Source of the DNA: Parvibaculum sp035325945
GTDB taxonomy: Bacteria; Pseudomonadota; Alphaproteobacteria; Parvibaculales; Parvibaculaceae
Assembly: GCF_035325945.1 (NCBI RefSeq)
Contig: NZ_DAOKYX010000001.1
Coordinates: 248,001-312,000, forward strand
DNA: 64,000 bases
Reading direction: 5' to 3'
The notes under the pieces are model-generated. The model was not told the DNA's origin and ran no database searches. It saw nothing but the letters and a program-made list of their open reading frames with translations. This document shows positions 33,272-40,875 of this stretch, piece by piece. Numbering within the stretch: the stretch's first letter is position 1; every line of letters starts with the position of its first letter. The position numbers were made by a program, and so were the translations under genes.

Positions 33272-33649
33272 TCAGGCGAGCCCTTCGATGAAGCTCTTGT
33301 AAGCGTCTTCATCCATGAGCTTTTCGAATTCGGCCTTGTCGGCAAGCCGGAGCTTCACGAACCAGCCCTTGCCCATCGCGTCCTCATTGACGCCGCCGGG
33401 CGCCGCTTCGAGATCGGCATTCACCTCGACGATCTCGCCGGAGACGGGCGCATAGACCTCGCTCGCCGCCTTGACGCTTTCGACGACCGCCGCCTCATCG
33501 CCCTGCGCGATGGACTTGCCGACTTCCGGCAGCTCGACATAGACGACGTCGCCGAGCTGTTCCTGCGCGTAGTCTGTGATCCCGATCGTGGCGATGTCGC
33601 CGTCGACACGCACCCACTCATGCTGATCGGTAAAGCGGATCTCGCTCAT
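33272..33649 (-). CDS. gcvH: glycine cleavage system H protein
   Basis: The lipoylated carrier protein (125 residues) shuttles the methylamine group between P, T and L proteins. The lipoyl lysine is in VVESVKAASEVYAP, the strict family motif. GITDYAQEQLGDVVYVELPE precedes it at normal spacing, and GWFVKLRLADKAE and a C-terminal LMDEDAYKSF complete the fold. I start at the ATG at 33649, after AGGGGATAGTG; an adjacent upstream GTG is not needed. It lies 12 bases downstream of gcvT and 84 bases before gcvPA. Confidence 0.97.
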   Translation of the reverse strand: MSEIRFTDQHEWVRVDGDIATIGITDYAQEQLGDVVYVELPEVGKSIAQGDEAAVVESVKAASEVYAPVSGEIVEVNADLEAAPGGVNEDAMGKGWFVKLRLADKAEFEKLMDEDAYKSFIEGLA

Positions 33650-33661
33650 CACTATCCCCTG

Positions 33662-34816
33662 TTATTTCTTTTCCGTTCGATGGAAACGCTTCGCGATGAA
33701 AGGCATGGCGACGATCCTTGCGGGACGTCCCTTTCCTCTCACCATCAGTTCGACTTCTGTGCCTGTTTTCGCCTCTGCCGTGTCGACATAGCCCATGGCG
33801 ATGGGGCCACCGACGGTCGGCCCATAGCCGCCGCTGGTGATCGTGCCGATCTTCCCGCCGCTCTTGTCGACGATCTCCGTGCCTTCGCGCGCGGGCGCCT
33901 TGCCTTCGGGCAGAAGGCCAACGCGCTTCCGGCCCGCGCCGTTCGCGATCTGATCGAGGATGATCTTCGCGCCGGGAAAATTCGCTTCCTCGCGGCGGCG
34001 CTTGCCGATGGTCCAGCCGAGGCCCGCCTCGATGGGCGTCGTCGTCTCGTCGATGTCATGCCCGTAGAGGCAGAGACCCGCCTCGAGGCGCAGCGAATCG
34101 CGCGCGCCGAGGCCGATGGGCTTCACCTCCGGCTCCGCGAGCAGCTTCCGCGTCAGCGCCATGGCGTCCTTCTCGGGCAGGGAGATCTCAAATCCGTCCT
34201 CGCCCGTATAGCCCGAGCGGCTGACGTAACAGGGAATGCCTGCGACCTCGATCACCCGTGCATGCATGAAATCGAGCGAGGGGGCGTCCGGCGCGAAGCG
34301 CGTCAGAACCTCCTCCGCCTTCGGCCCCTGCAAGGCGAGAAGCGCACGGTCCGTGACCGGCTTCAGCGTGATGCCCGGGGCAAGGTTCGCCGCGATATGG
34401 GCGAAGTCCCGCTCCTTGCAGGCCGCGTTGACGATGACGAAAAGCGCGTTGGCCCGCTCGGGCTCAACGGGGCGCGTCACCATGAGATCGTCGCGAATGC
34501 CGCCCTCGTCGTTCAGCAGCAGCGTGTAGCGGATGGCGCCGGGCGCGAGGCCCAGAAGATCGCCGGGAACCAGCGCCTCCAGCGCGCGGGCCACCGCCTC
34601 GAAATCCGGCCCCCCGATCCAGGCCTGCCCCATATGCGAAACGTCGAAAAGGCCGGCCGCCGCGCGTGTGTGAAGATGCTCGGCAAGGACGCCGTCCTTG
34701 TATTGCACCGGCATGTCATAGCCGGCGAAGGGCACCATCTTCGCCCCCAGCTCGACATGGAGCGCATGCAGCGGCGTGACCTTCAAGGCTTCGGTATGGT
34801 CCTGTTGGGTAGTCAT
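33662..34816 (-). CDS. gcvT: glycine cleavage system T protein (aminomethyltransferase)
   Basis: GcvT transfers the methylene unit from lipoyl-bound aminomethyl to tetrahydrofolate and releases ammonia. The 384-residue protein has PLHALHVELGAKMVPFAGYD, GLFDVSHMGQ with the conserved Asp-Val-Ser-His, the folate-binding region around PVQYKDGVLAEHLHTR, and YTGEDGFEISLPE. The C-terminal IGTITSGGYGPTVGGPIAMG is characteristic. It is the first gene of the operon. The start codon lies 67 bases after the second aptamer of a tandem glycine riboswitch and is preceded by GGAG. Confidence 0.96.
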   Translation of the reverse strand: MTTQQDHTEALKVTPLHALHVELGAKMVPFAGYDMPVQYKDGVLAEHLHTRAAAGLFDVSHMGQAWIGGPDFEAVARALEALVPGDLLGLAPGAIRYTLLLNDEGGIRDDLMVTRPVEPERANALFVIVNAACKERDFAHIAANLAPGITLKPVTDRALLALQGPKAEEVLTRFAPDAPSLDFMHARVIEVAGIPCYVSRSGYTGEDGFEISLPEKDAMALTRKLLAEPEVKPIGLGARDSLRLEAGLCLYGHDIDETTTPIEAGLGWTIGKRRREEANFPGAKIILDQIANGAGRKRVGLLPEGKAPAREGTEIVDKSGGKIGTITSGGYGPTVGGPIAMGYVDTAEAKTGTEVELMVRGKGRPARIVAMPFIAKRFHRTEKK

Positions 34817-34864
34817 CGGGCTCCGGTCTCTCGGTTCAACGCGCGAATCATCAAAGGCTGCTGC

Positions 34865-34881
34865 ACGACGAAATTCGTCGT
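34865..34881 (-). other. inverted repeat between riboswitch and gcvT
   Basis: ACGACGAA, one base, TTCGTCGT form an eight-pair inverted repeat immediately after aptamer 2 on the minus strand. No T-run follows. It may be part of the expression platform, for example an alternative pairing partner of the P1 stem. Confidence 0.45.
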
Positions 34882-34882
34882 C

Positions 34883-35080
34883 GGCGCCCCCTCTGTCGCG
34901 GAACCTGAGAGATTTCGCGGGTGCGGGTTCAACCCGTCCGCTTACGCCCTTCGGTGAGGCGTCCCATATGGCGGGCGCCTGCTTTCCAGAGTTTCATCCC
35001 CCTGCGGTCCGGTTGCCTGAGAGTTTCCGGGGCGGTTGCTCCTTCGGCGCCGGAGGCTTGCTCCGGTCTCTCCCGCAGGG
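34883..35080 (-). promoter_or_regulatory. tandem glycine riboswitch
   Basis: Two aptamers lie on the minus strand. Aptamer 1 (35080-35000) has the P1 stem CCCTGCGG/CCGCAGGG, the GAGAGACC-type bulge, GCCGAAGGAGCAA and the conserved GAAACTCTCAGGCA core. Aptamer 2 (34979-34883) has the P1 stem GGCGCCC/GGGCGCC, ACCGAAGGGCG and AAATCTCTCAGG followed by GACAGAGGG. A 20-base linker joins them. This is the classic glycine-sensing leader of gcv operons; ligand binding turns expression on in studied cases. Confidence 0.95.
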
Positions 35081-35125
35081 TTCATCTGTATGACGTCCAG
35101 GCTTCGACCCGCGAAGCCAGCGCAG

Positions 35126-35153
35126 ATCATATGGAGGGGCCCAAGGGAGTCAA
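35126..35153 (-). promoter_or_regulatory. promoter of the gcv operon
   Basis: On the minus strand TTGACT (35153-35148), a 16-base spacer and TATGAT (35131-35126) lie about 45 bases before the first riboswitch stem. This position is right for the leader transcript. Confidence 0.6.
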
Positions 35154-35224
35154 TCTCGGCCTGACAGGGTCCAGGGCCGAATCGGGCGTTTTCCACGGAA
35201 ATCCGCGCTTCCTCGCCTTCGCCC

Positions 35225-35839
35225 TCATTTCAGGGGCGTGGAGGGCACCTTGCGGTTGTATTCAAGCTCTTCCGGCGACAACTGGAAGCCGACGAGAAGC
35301 TCATAGGACGAGCCATCGAGCCGGCCATCATAGGCGAGCTTCGTGTCCTCGATCGTCTTGAGGAAACGTACCGTGCGCGCCGTGCCCTCGAAGACGACCG
35401 GAATGTCGAAGACCTGCTTGTCGCGGATGCGGCCGTTGCGAACGACCGTCATGAAGCCCTTCAGGTTGAGCTCGCGCGAGGTCGCGGCCGGGCCGAGGTC
35501 GGCATGGCCGTCAAAGGCGACATCGACGGTGATTTCGCCATCGTCATATTCGCATTTGCTCACGGCCTTGCGGATTTCGCCACGGACGACGACATCGGTG
35601 AGGTCGAGCCCCCTGCCGTTGAACATGGTGATGCGATCGGCCCCGTCGAGCACGCCGATGGTCGGGCAGGGCTTCGGCGCGGCCGCCAGCACGTCTGCCT
35701 CATCGTCGCTGCCCATGCCGAGCCAGCTGCAACCGCCCAGCGCCAGCGGCGCGAGCAGCAGCGCGGCAAGGCCGATTCGCCGGGGAGAGGGAATGCCAAG
35801 GCGGCGCGCCTGGCCGGCCGGTTCGATCGGAAACGCCAT
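35225..35839 (-). CDS. putative lipoprotein, unknown function
   Basis: This is a 204-residue protein with a signal peptide ending in a lipobox (LGGC, in LLLAPLALGGCSWLGMG), so it is probably lipid-anchored outside the cytoplasm. The mature part has a Cys in PKPCPTIGVLDGADRITMF and another in VSKCEYDDGEITVDVAFDGH, which might form a disulfide. A beta-rich middle and a C-terminal FQLSPEELEYNRKVPS follow. I do not recognise a characterised family. The start was placed at the ATG at 35839; the frame is open to 35872. It is upstream of and in the same direction as the gcv promoter, which lies after its stop. Confidence 0.7.
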   Translation of the reverse strand: MAFPIEPAGQARRLGIPSPRRIGLAALLLAPLALGGCSWLGMGSDDEADVLAAAPKPCPTIGVLDGADRITMFNGRGLDLTDVVVRGEIRKAVSKCEYDDGEITVDVAFDGHADLGPAATSRELNLKGFMTVVRNGRIRDKQVFDIPVVFEGTARTVRFLKTIEDTKLAYDGRLDGSSYELLVGFQLSPEELEYNRKVPSTPLK

Positions 35840-35901
35840 CGTCGTGTCACTCGCCTCGATTAAGAGTTGCAATCTCCCCGATGCCGCCCGGCCCTGGTTT
35901 C

Positions 35902-35930
35902 TTGACTTTCACTGTGAGGCCCCCTCTATT
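35902..35930 (+). promoter_or_regulatory. candidate promoter for ispH
   Basis: TTGACT (35902-35907), a 17-base spacer and TCTATT (35925-35930) lie in the 277-base gap between the divergent lipoprotein and ispH starts. The leader would be about 180 bases long; I see no known riboswitch in it. Confidence 0.5.
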
Positions 35931-36116
35931 ACCGATCAGAATTGGCCCCCTGAAAGCCTTGCTTTTCATGCGGTTAGGCATGGCAGCAGGGCCGCTCGAC
36001 GCGGCGCGGGCACTTTATCGGAGTGTCCGCCGGGCCACAAGCAGGCGGCCTCCCCCGCGAGGCGCCCGGCCCTTGCGGCCTCAAGGTGCAGAGATGAACA
36101 CCCGCACGAGTTGCCC

Positions 36117-37073
36117 ATGACCGACCCTTCCCCGAAGCCGAAGCTCACGCTGATCCTGGCGAGCCCCCGCGGCTTCTGCGCGGGCGTGGACCGGGCCATC
36201 CAGATCGTCGAAATGGCGCTCGAGAAGTTCGGCCCGCCGGTCTATGTGCGCCACGAGATCGTGCATAACCGCTTCGTCGTCGAGGCGCTGGAACGCAAGG
36301 GCGCGATCTTCGTCGAGGAACTGAACGAGGTGCCCGAGGGCGCCCGCGTCATCTTCTCGGCCCATGGCGTGCCGAAATCCGTGCCCGAAGAAGCAAAGAG
36401 GCGCGAACTCATCTATTTCGACGCGACCTGCCCGCTCGTCTCCAAGGTCCATATCGAAGCGGAGCGACTTCATGCGCGCGGTCTCGAGATCATCCTGATC
36501 GGGCATCAGGGGCACCCGGAGGTGATCGGCACTATGGGCCAGCTTCCCGAGGGGGCGGTGAGGCTCATCGAAACGGTGGCGGACGCCGAAGCCTATCGCC
36601 CGCGCGACGCGGAGAAGCTCGCCTTCGTTACCCAGACGACGCTTTCGGTAGACGATACGGCGGAAATCGTCGCCGTGCTCCAGCGCCGCTTCCCCGGCAT
36701 CGTCGGTCCGCACAAGGAAGATATCTGCTACGCGACGACCAACCGCCAGGACGCGGTGAAGGCGATCGCGCCGCGCGCGGACGCGCTCATCGTCATCGGC
36801 GCGCCCAACTCATCGAATTCGATGCGGCTCGTCGAAGTGGCGGAGCGCGCGGGCTGCCCCCGCTCGGTTCTGGTGCAGCGCGCGGCCGACATCGACTGGC
36901 AGGCGCTGGGCGAGCCGCACACCGTCGGCCTCACGGCAGGCGCGAGCGCGCCCGACATTCTCGTCAGGGAGGTCATCGCCGCCTTTCACGACCGCTTCGA
37001 CGTGACCATCGAGGATGTCGCGGTCGCCCGCGAGTCCATGCAGTTCAAGCTGCCGCGCTCGCTCGCGGGCTGA
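36117..37073 (+). CDS. ispH: 4-hydroxy-3-methylbut-2-enyl diphosphate reductase
   Basis: IspH is the last enzyme of the MEP pathway and makes IPP and DMAPP using an iron-sulfur cluster. The three cluster cysteines are in ASPRGFCAGVDRAI, FDATCPLVSKVH and DICYATTNRQDAV. The diphosphate-binding Ser/Asn residues are in GAPNSSNSMRLVEVA and the substrate His region in IGHQGHPEVIGTMG. The 318-residue protein starts at the ATG at 36117; the frame is open upstream but that part is not protein-like. It is followed 12 bases later by thrB and then rnhA, forming an ispH-thrB-rnhA operon known from related bacteria. Confidence 0.97.
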   Translation: MTDPSPKPKLTLILASPRGFCAGVDRAIQIVEMALEKFGPPVYVRHEIVHNRFVVEALERKGAIFVEELNEVPEGARVIFSAHGVPKSVPEEAKRRELIYFDATCPLVSKVHIEAERLHARGLEIILIGHQGHPEVIGTMGQLPEGAVRLIETVADAEAYRPRDAEKLAFVTQTTLSVDDTAEIVAVLQRRFPGIVGPHKEDICYATTNRQDAVKAIAPRADALIVIGAPNSSNSMRLVEVAERAGCPRSVLVQRAADIDWQALGEPHTVGLTAGASAPDILVREVIAAFHDRFDVTIEDVAVARESMQFKLPRSLAG

Positions 37074-37085
37074 CGGGGTTTCGGG

Positions 37086-38051
37086 ATGGCGGTCTATACG
37101 GAAGTCGCGGACGACGAACTCGAAGCCTTTCTCGAACCTTACGGCCTCGGCCGGCTGCTCTCCTACAAGGGCATCGCGGAGGGCGTCGAGAACTCGAACT
37201 TCATGCTCCACACGGACAAGGGCATCTACTTTCTGACGCTCTACGAAAAGCGCGTGGCGCGGGAAGACCTGCCCTTCTTTCTCGGGCTCATGAACCATCT
37301 GGCGGCGAAGGGCATCGCCTGCCCGGTGCCGCTGCGCAACCGGCATGGCGAAATGCTCGGAGAGCTTGCCGGACGGCCGGCCGCGCTCATCAGCTATCTC
37401 GAAGGCGTTTCGATCCGCCGGCCGCAACCGCGCCATTGCACGGAGCTTGGCGGGGCGCTCGCCGCCTTTCACATCGGGGGCCGCGACTTCTCGCTCACGC
37501 GCGAAAACGCGCTCGGCGTTTCGGGCTGGCGACCGCTGCTCGAATCCTGCGGCGCCAGGGCCGACGAGGTCGCGAAGGGATTGGGCGCGGAGCTTGAAGC
37601 GGAACTCGAAATCCTCGAGCGCGAATGGCCGGGCGCGCTGCCGCAAGGCGTCATTCACGCCGATCTCTTTCCCGACAATGTGTTCTTCATCGGCGAGAAG
37701 CTCTCCGGCGTCTTCGATTTCTATTTCGCCTGCAACGATGCGCTCGCCTATGACCTCGCAATCTGCCTCAATGCGTGGTGCTTCGAGGCCGACGGCTCGT
37801 TCAACATCACCAAGGCGCGCGCGCTGCTTCAGGCCTATAACGCCGTCCGGCCGCTCGATGCGGCGGAGCTTGCCGCCCTGCCCCTGCTTGCGCGCGGCAG
37901 CGCCATGCGCTTCCTCCTCACCCGCCTCTATGACTGGCTCAATCATCCGGCGGGCGCCTTCGTGAAGCCCAAGGACCCGCTCGAATATCTCAAACGGCTG
38001 CGCTTCCATCGCGGCGTCACCTCGCCCGCCTCCTACGGGCTCGACGCATGA
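37086..38051 (+). CDS. thrB: homoserine kinase (phosphotransferase-fold type)
   Basis: It phosphorylates homoserine before threonine synthase acts. The 321-residue protein is the aminoglycoside-phosphotransferase-like homoserine kinase used by Alphaproteobacteria, not the GHMP kinase of E. coli. It begins MAVYTEVADDELEAFLEPYG and contains KGIAEGVENSNFMLHTDKG. The catalytic loop is VIHADLFPDNVFF (Asp and Asn) and the metal-binding Asp is in FDFYFACNDALAYDLAICL. Its stop overlaps the rnhA start by four bases. thrC lies at 46-47.4 kb on the other strand. Confidence 0.95.
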   Translation: MAVYTEVADDELEAFLEPYGLGRLLSYKGIAEGVENSNFMLHTDKGIYFLTLYEKRVAREDLPFFLGLMNHLAAKGIACPVPLRNRHGEMLGELAGRPAALISYLEGVSIRRPQPRHCTELGGALAAFHIGGRDFSLTRENALGVSGWRPLLESCGARADEVAKGLGAELEAELEILEREWPGALPQGVIHADLFPDNVFFIGEKLSGVFDFYFACNDALAYDLAICLNAWCFEADGSFNITKARALLQAYNAVRPLDAAELAALPLLARGSAMRFLLTRLYDWLNHPAGAFVKPKDPLEYLKRLRFHRGVTSPASYGLDA

Positions 38052-38512
38052 CGCCGCACGCCGACACGATCGACATCTTCACCGATGGCGCCTGCTCGGG
38101 AAATCCGGGCCCCGGCGGCTGGGGCGCCGTGCTTCGCTACAAGGGCCATGAGAAGGAAATCTCCGGCGGCGAAGCTCAGACCACGAACAACCGGATGGAA
38201 CTCATGGCGGCGATCATGGCGCTCGAGGCGCTGAAGCGCTCCTCCCATGTGCGGCTCCATACCGATTCCATCTATCTGCGCGACGGGATCACGAAATGGA
38301 TCCACAACTGGAAGCGCAATGGCTGGCGCACCGCGGACAAGAAGCCGGTGAAGAACGCCGAACTCTGGAAGCGGCTGGAGCTTGCCATCGAAGCCCATGA
38401 CATAAGCTGGCACTGGATCAAGGGCCATTCCGGTCATGCGGAGAACGAGCGCGCGGACGAGCTGGCGCGGCGCGGCATGGAGCCATTCCAGAAGCAGACG
38501 GCGGGAAAATAG
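38048..38512 (+). CDS. rnhA: ribonuclease HI
   Basis: RNase HI degrades the RNA strand of RNA-DNA hybrids. The four carboxylates are visible: Asp in IFTDGACSGNPGPGGWGAVL, Glu in NNRMELMAAIMALE, Asp in LHTDSIYLRDGI, and Asp in GHAENERADELARRG after the flexible His-containing loop IKGHSGH. The 154-residue length is standard. It is coupled to thrB by an ATGA overlap. The cell also has rnhB (16.2 kb). Confidence 0.97.
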   Translation: MTPHADTIDIFTDGACSGNPGPGGWGAVLRYKGHEKEISGGEAQTTNNRMELMAAIMALEALKRSSHVRLHTDSIYLRDGITKWIHNWKRNGWRTADKKPVKNAELWKRLELAIEAHDISWHWIKGHSGHAENERADELARRGMEPFQKQTAGK

Positions 38513-38546
38513 CCGCCCCGGCATCGTCTCTGTCCGCATATGAAAA

Positions 38547-38571
38547 CGCCCCGGATCAAAAATCCGGGGCG
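38547..38571 (-). terminator. terminator after the peroxiredoxin gene (minus strand)
   Basis: A ten-pair stem (38547-38556 with 38562-38571, core GCCCCGG) and five-base loop lie between convergent genes. On the minus strand it is followed by TTTTC, fitting termination of the peroxiredoxin gene; it may also stop rnhA transcripts. Confidence 0.8.
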
Positions 38572-38600
38572 CCATTCTTCTGAAGTGCCGCTTGCGGCGA

Positions 38601-39086
38601 TCAAAGCTGCGAAAGCATGTTTTCCGCACCGGAGATTTTCGCTTCGCCCGGGTTCGCTTCCTTGTTCAGGCTCTTCACCACGCCGTCATCGACCAGCATC
38701 GAGTAGCGCAGGCTGCGCGTGCCCATGCCGAAGCCCGAACCGTCGAAATCGAGGCCGAGCTTCTTCGTGAACTCGCCATTGCCGTCGCCGAGCATCGTCA
38801 CCTTGCCCTCGGCGCCCTGCTGCTTGCCCCAGGCGCCCATCACGAAGGCGTCGTTGACGGAGATGCAGGCGATCTCATCGACGCCCTTCGCCTTGATGTC
38901 ACCGGATTTCTGAATGAAGCCCGGCAGATGCTGGTTCGAGCAGGTCGGCGTGAAAGCACCAGGCAGCGCGAAGACGACGACCTTCCGGCCCTTGAAAAAA
39001 TCCGACGCCTTGACGGGCACGGGGCCCTTGTCGCCGAGCTTCATCAGCGTGGCATCGGGAATCCGGTCTCCGACATTGATCGCCAT
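38601..39086 (-). CDS. peroxiredoxin (Prx5/AhpE-like redoxin)
   Basis: This is a thiol peroxidase reducing hydrogen peroxide and organic peroxides. The 161-residue protein has the peroxidatic cysteine C49 in the Prx5-type motif PGAFTPTCSNQHLPGF. The later FGMGTRSLRYSMLVDDGVV contains the conserved Arg of the active site. No second resolving Cys is obvious near the C-terminus, so a 1-Cys or glutathione-dependent mechanism is likely. GGAGG five bases upstream fixes the ATG at 39086 rather than the TTG at 39098. It lies between rnhA (convergent) and the DsbD-alpha-like gene. Confidence 0.93.
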   Translation of the reverse strand: MAINVGDRIPDATLMKLGDKGPVPVKASDFFKGRKVVVFALPGAFTPTCSNQHLPGFIQKSGDIKAKGVDEIACISVNDAFVMGAWGKQQGAEGKVTMLGDGNGEFTKKLGLDFDGSGFGMGTRSLRYSMLVDDGVVKSLNKEANPGEAKISGAENMLSQL

Positions 39087-39211
39087 TCTTGCCTCCAATT
39101 TTGTGATGCGCTCCCGCGGGTCGGGAGCGGCGCGTATTCGCGGGCATTAAAGCGCCAATCACCGCCTGCCGCCAGCCTGCCTTCCATAATTCACGCGCTC
39201 GTGAGCGCCGG

Positions 39212-40027
39212 TCAGGGAATCCGGCGCTTCGCCTCTAACGCCATGTCCGGCGTCGAAAATGTGAGCGTGACTATGGCGCCTTGGGGCGCAGTGCCCTTTT
39301 CGAGTTCGACGGGGACCACATAGGCGACCGTCCCACCATGTCGCGCGGCCTCAGGCGTTCCGAACCAGAAGCCGTCCGGCCCCTGGACGATGAGTTGCGG
39401 TACTGCACCCTCGACCGCGTAATCGACGAGCAGCCGCGGCGATGGCTCCGCCTCGAAGCGCACGGAAATCGCCGCGGGCTTCGCGGCCGCCTCGGCCACC
39501 GGCACGCGCCTGAGCGCGGCGCGAATGCGCTGGCCTTCTGCCGATGGCTGCGGCTTCGATGCGGCCGGCACTGTCAGCGAAAGCACGGCCTCGCCCGGCA
39601 CGCACACCTCCCTGCACACGCCATAGCTCATGGTGAGCGCGAGCCTTACGGGCTTCGCGGCGTCCTTCGGCGTCACCAGCAGCGGCCAGATGACTTCGTG
39701 CTCATAGCCGAAGGTGATGTCGCCCGGCGCGTCGAAGCGTTGCGGCGCGGGCCAGCCGACATCGACCGCGCCGACATTTTCCGATTTCGACCAGTCGAAG
39801 CGCGGCGCGATCCCCGAATCTCCGGGCTTGCGCCAATAGGTCTTCCATCCATCGGCAAGCCGCATCTCGATGCCGGCGAGGAAAGGCTGGCCCGCATGGC
39901 CCGTTTCGGCCGCAACGAGGCGGAGCAGCGTCACACCATCCGCGCCATTGGCCGCGCGGGCGGGCGCGGATAATGCGGCGAGAATGAGGACCGGCAAAAC
40001 GAAACGGGAAAGGATTTGGCGGATCAT
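39212..40027 (-). CDS. periplasmic DsbD-alpha-like (DsbC/DsbD N-domain) protein
   Basis: This is a 271-residue exported protein: a signal peptide (core LPVLILAALSAPARAANG) followed by an immunoglobulin-like domain resembling the N-terminal domain of DsbD (pfam family named disulfide-bond corrector). Recognisable parts are GWKTYWRKPGDSGIAP, FGYEHEVIWPLLVTP and the redox pair C-x3-C in YGVCREVCVPGEA. In DsbD this domain hands electrons to periplasmic partners. No membrane DsbD/CcdA domain is attached here, so a separate membrane partner is expected. ATGs at 40054 and 40072 are alternative starts. The upstream region is AT-rich and shared with YqgE. Confidence 0.78.
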   Translation of the reverse strand: MIRQILSRFVLPVLILAALSAPARAANGADGVTLLRLVAAETGHAGQPFLAGIEMRLADGWKTYWRKPGDSGIAPRFDWSKSENVGAVDVGWPAPQRFDAPGDITFGYEHEVIWPLLVTPKDAAKPVRLALTMSYGVCREVCVPGEAVLSLTVPAASKPQPSAEGQRIRAALRRVPVAEAAAKPAAISVRFEAEPSPRLLVDYAVEGAVPQLIVQGPDGFWFGTPEAARHGGTVAYVVPVELEKGTAPQGAIVTLTFSTPDMALEAKRRIP

Positions 40028-40252
40028 TGCGGGCCGATCACACGCTTCGAGCATCTTCGTCACCTTCGGCATCGCCGGAGAGAGAGATTGTTTCGCATTT
40101 CTCACCACAAATGAGGATGAGCGTATTTTCCATCCTACTCGGAATGGAGCGTTTCTCCTCCTATTGGGACGTGACAGCGACGCCGCAAGAGGCGAAAATA
40201 TAAATGTTCGCAAGGTCCTTGAGCGCAGCACGGTGGGAGCTACATATTTTTC

Positions 40253-40873
40253 ATGAGCCCATTGTCGTCAGACCTGAGCTACAAGGCCGGAGAGGACGGC
40301 TTCCTCGAAGGCAAGATGCTCATCGCAATGCCCTCGATCGGCGACGCCCGGTTTGAGCGCACGGTCATCTACATGTGCGTGCACAATGCCGAGGGCGCCA
40401 TGGGCATCGTCGTCAACAAGCCCGCGCCGAACATCACGCTTCCCGATCTTCTCGATCAGCTGTCCATTCCTCTGCCGAATGAGAGCCCCCTGCGCCGTCC
40501 GGGCCGCAGCGAGTGCCCCGTTCTGGTCGGCGGGCCGGTCGAGGCGGGGCGCGGCTTCCTGCTTCACACGCAGGATTATTTCTCCGAGGATTCGACCCTG
40601 CCCGTCGATGAGGATGTGGGGCTCACCGCAAGCGTCGACATTCTGCGCGCCATCGCGCATGGGCACGGGCCCCGCCACGCCATTCTCGCGCTCGGCTATG
40701 CGGGCTGGGCCCCCGGCCAGCTCGAAGCCGAAATTCAGGCCAATGGCTGGCTCCATTGCGACCCCGACACGGAATTGCTGTTCGGCCCCGACCTTGATGA
40801 CAAATATCACCGCGCGCTGGCGAAGCTCGGCATCGACCTGTCGCTGCTCTCCGGCGAGGCCGGGCACGCCTGA
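40253..40873 (+). CDS. YqgE/AlgH family protein (DUF179)
   Basis: This is a 206-residue protein of the UPF0301/AlgH family. It contains GKMLIAMPSIGDARFERTVI and YMCVHNAEGAMGIVVNKPAP near the start, then LVGGPVEAGRGFLLHT and LALGYAGWAPGQLEAEIQ, all strong family signatures. AlgH was linked to alginate regulation in Pseudomonas, but the biochemical role is unsettled. The ATG at 40253 lies directly after an AT-rich TACATATTTTTC, so the message may have a very short leader. It converges with the GGDEF/EAL gene with a two-base gap. Confidence 0.92.
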   Translation: MSPLSSDLSYKAGEDGFLEGKMLIAMPSIGDARFERTVIYMCVHNAEGAMGIVVNKPAPNITLPDLLDQLSIPLPNESPLRRPGRSECPVLVGGPVEAGRGFLLHTQDYFSEDSTLPVDEDVGLTASVDILRAIAHGHGPRHAILALGYAGWAPGQLEAEIQANGWLHCDPDTELLFGPDLDDKYHRALAKLGIDLSLLSGEAGHA

Positions 40874-40875
40874 GA

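Noticed and set aside
30096..34957. Two 750-codon plus-strand frames opposite the glycine cleavage genes
   Set aside because: The minus strand carries complete GcvPB, GcvPA, GcvH and GcvT with cofactor lysines; the plus frames have no recognisable domains.
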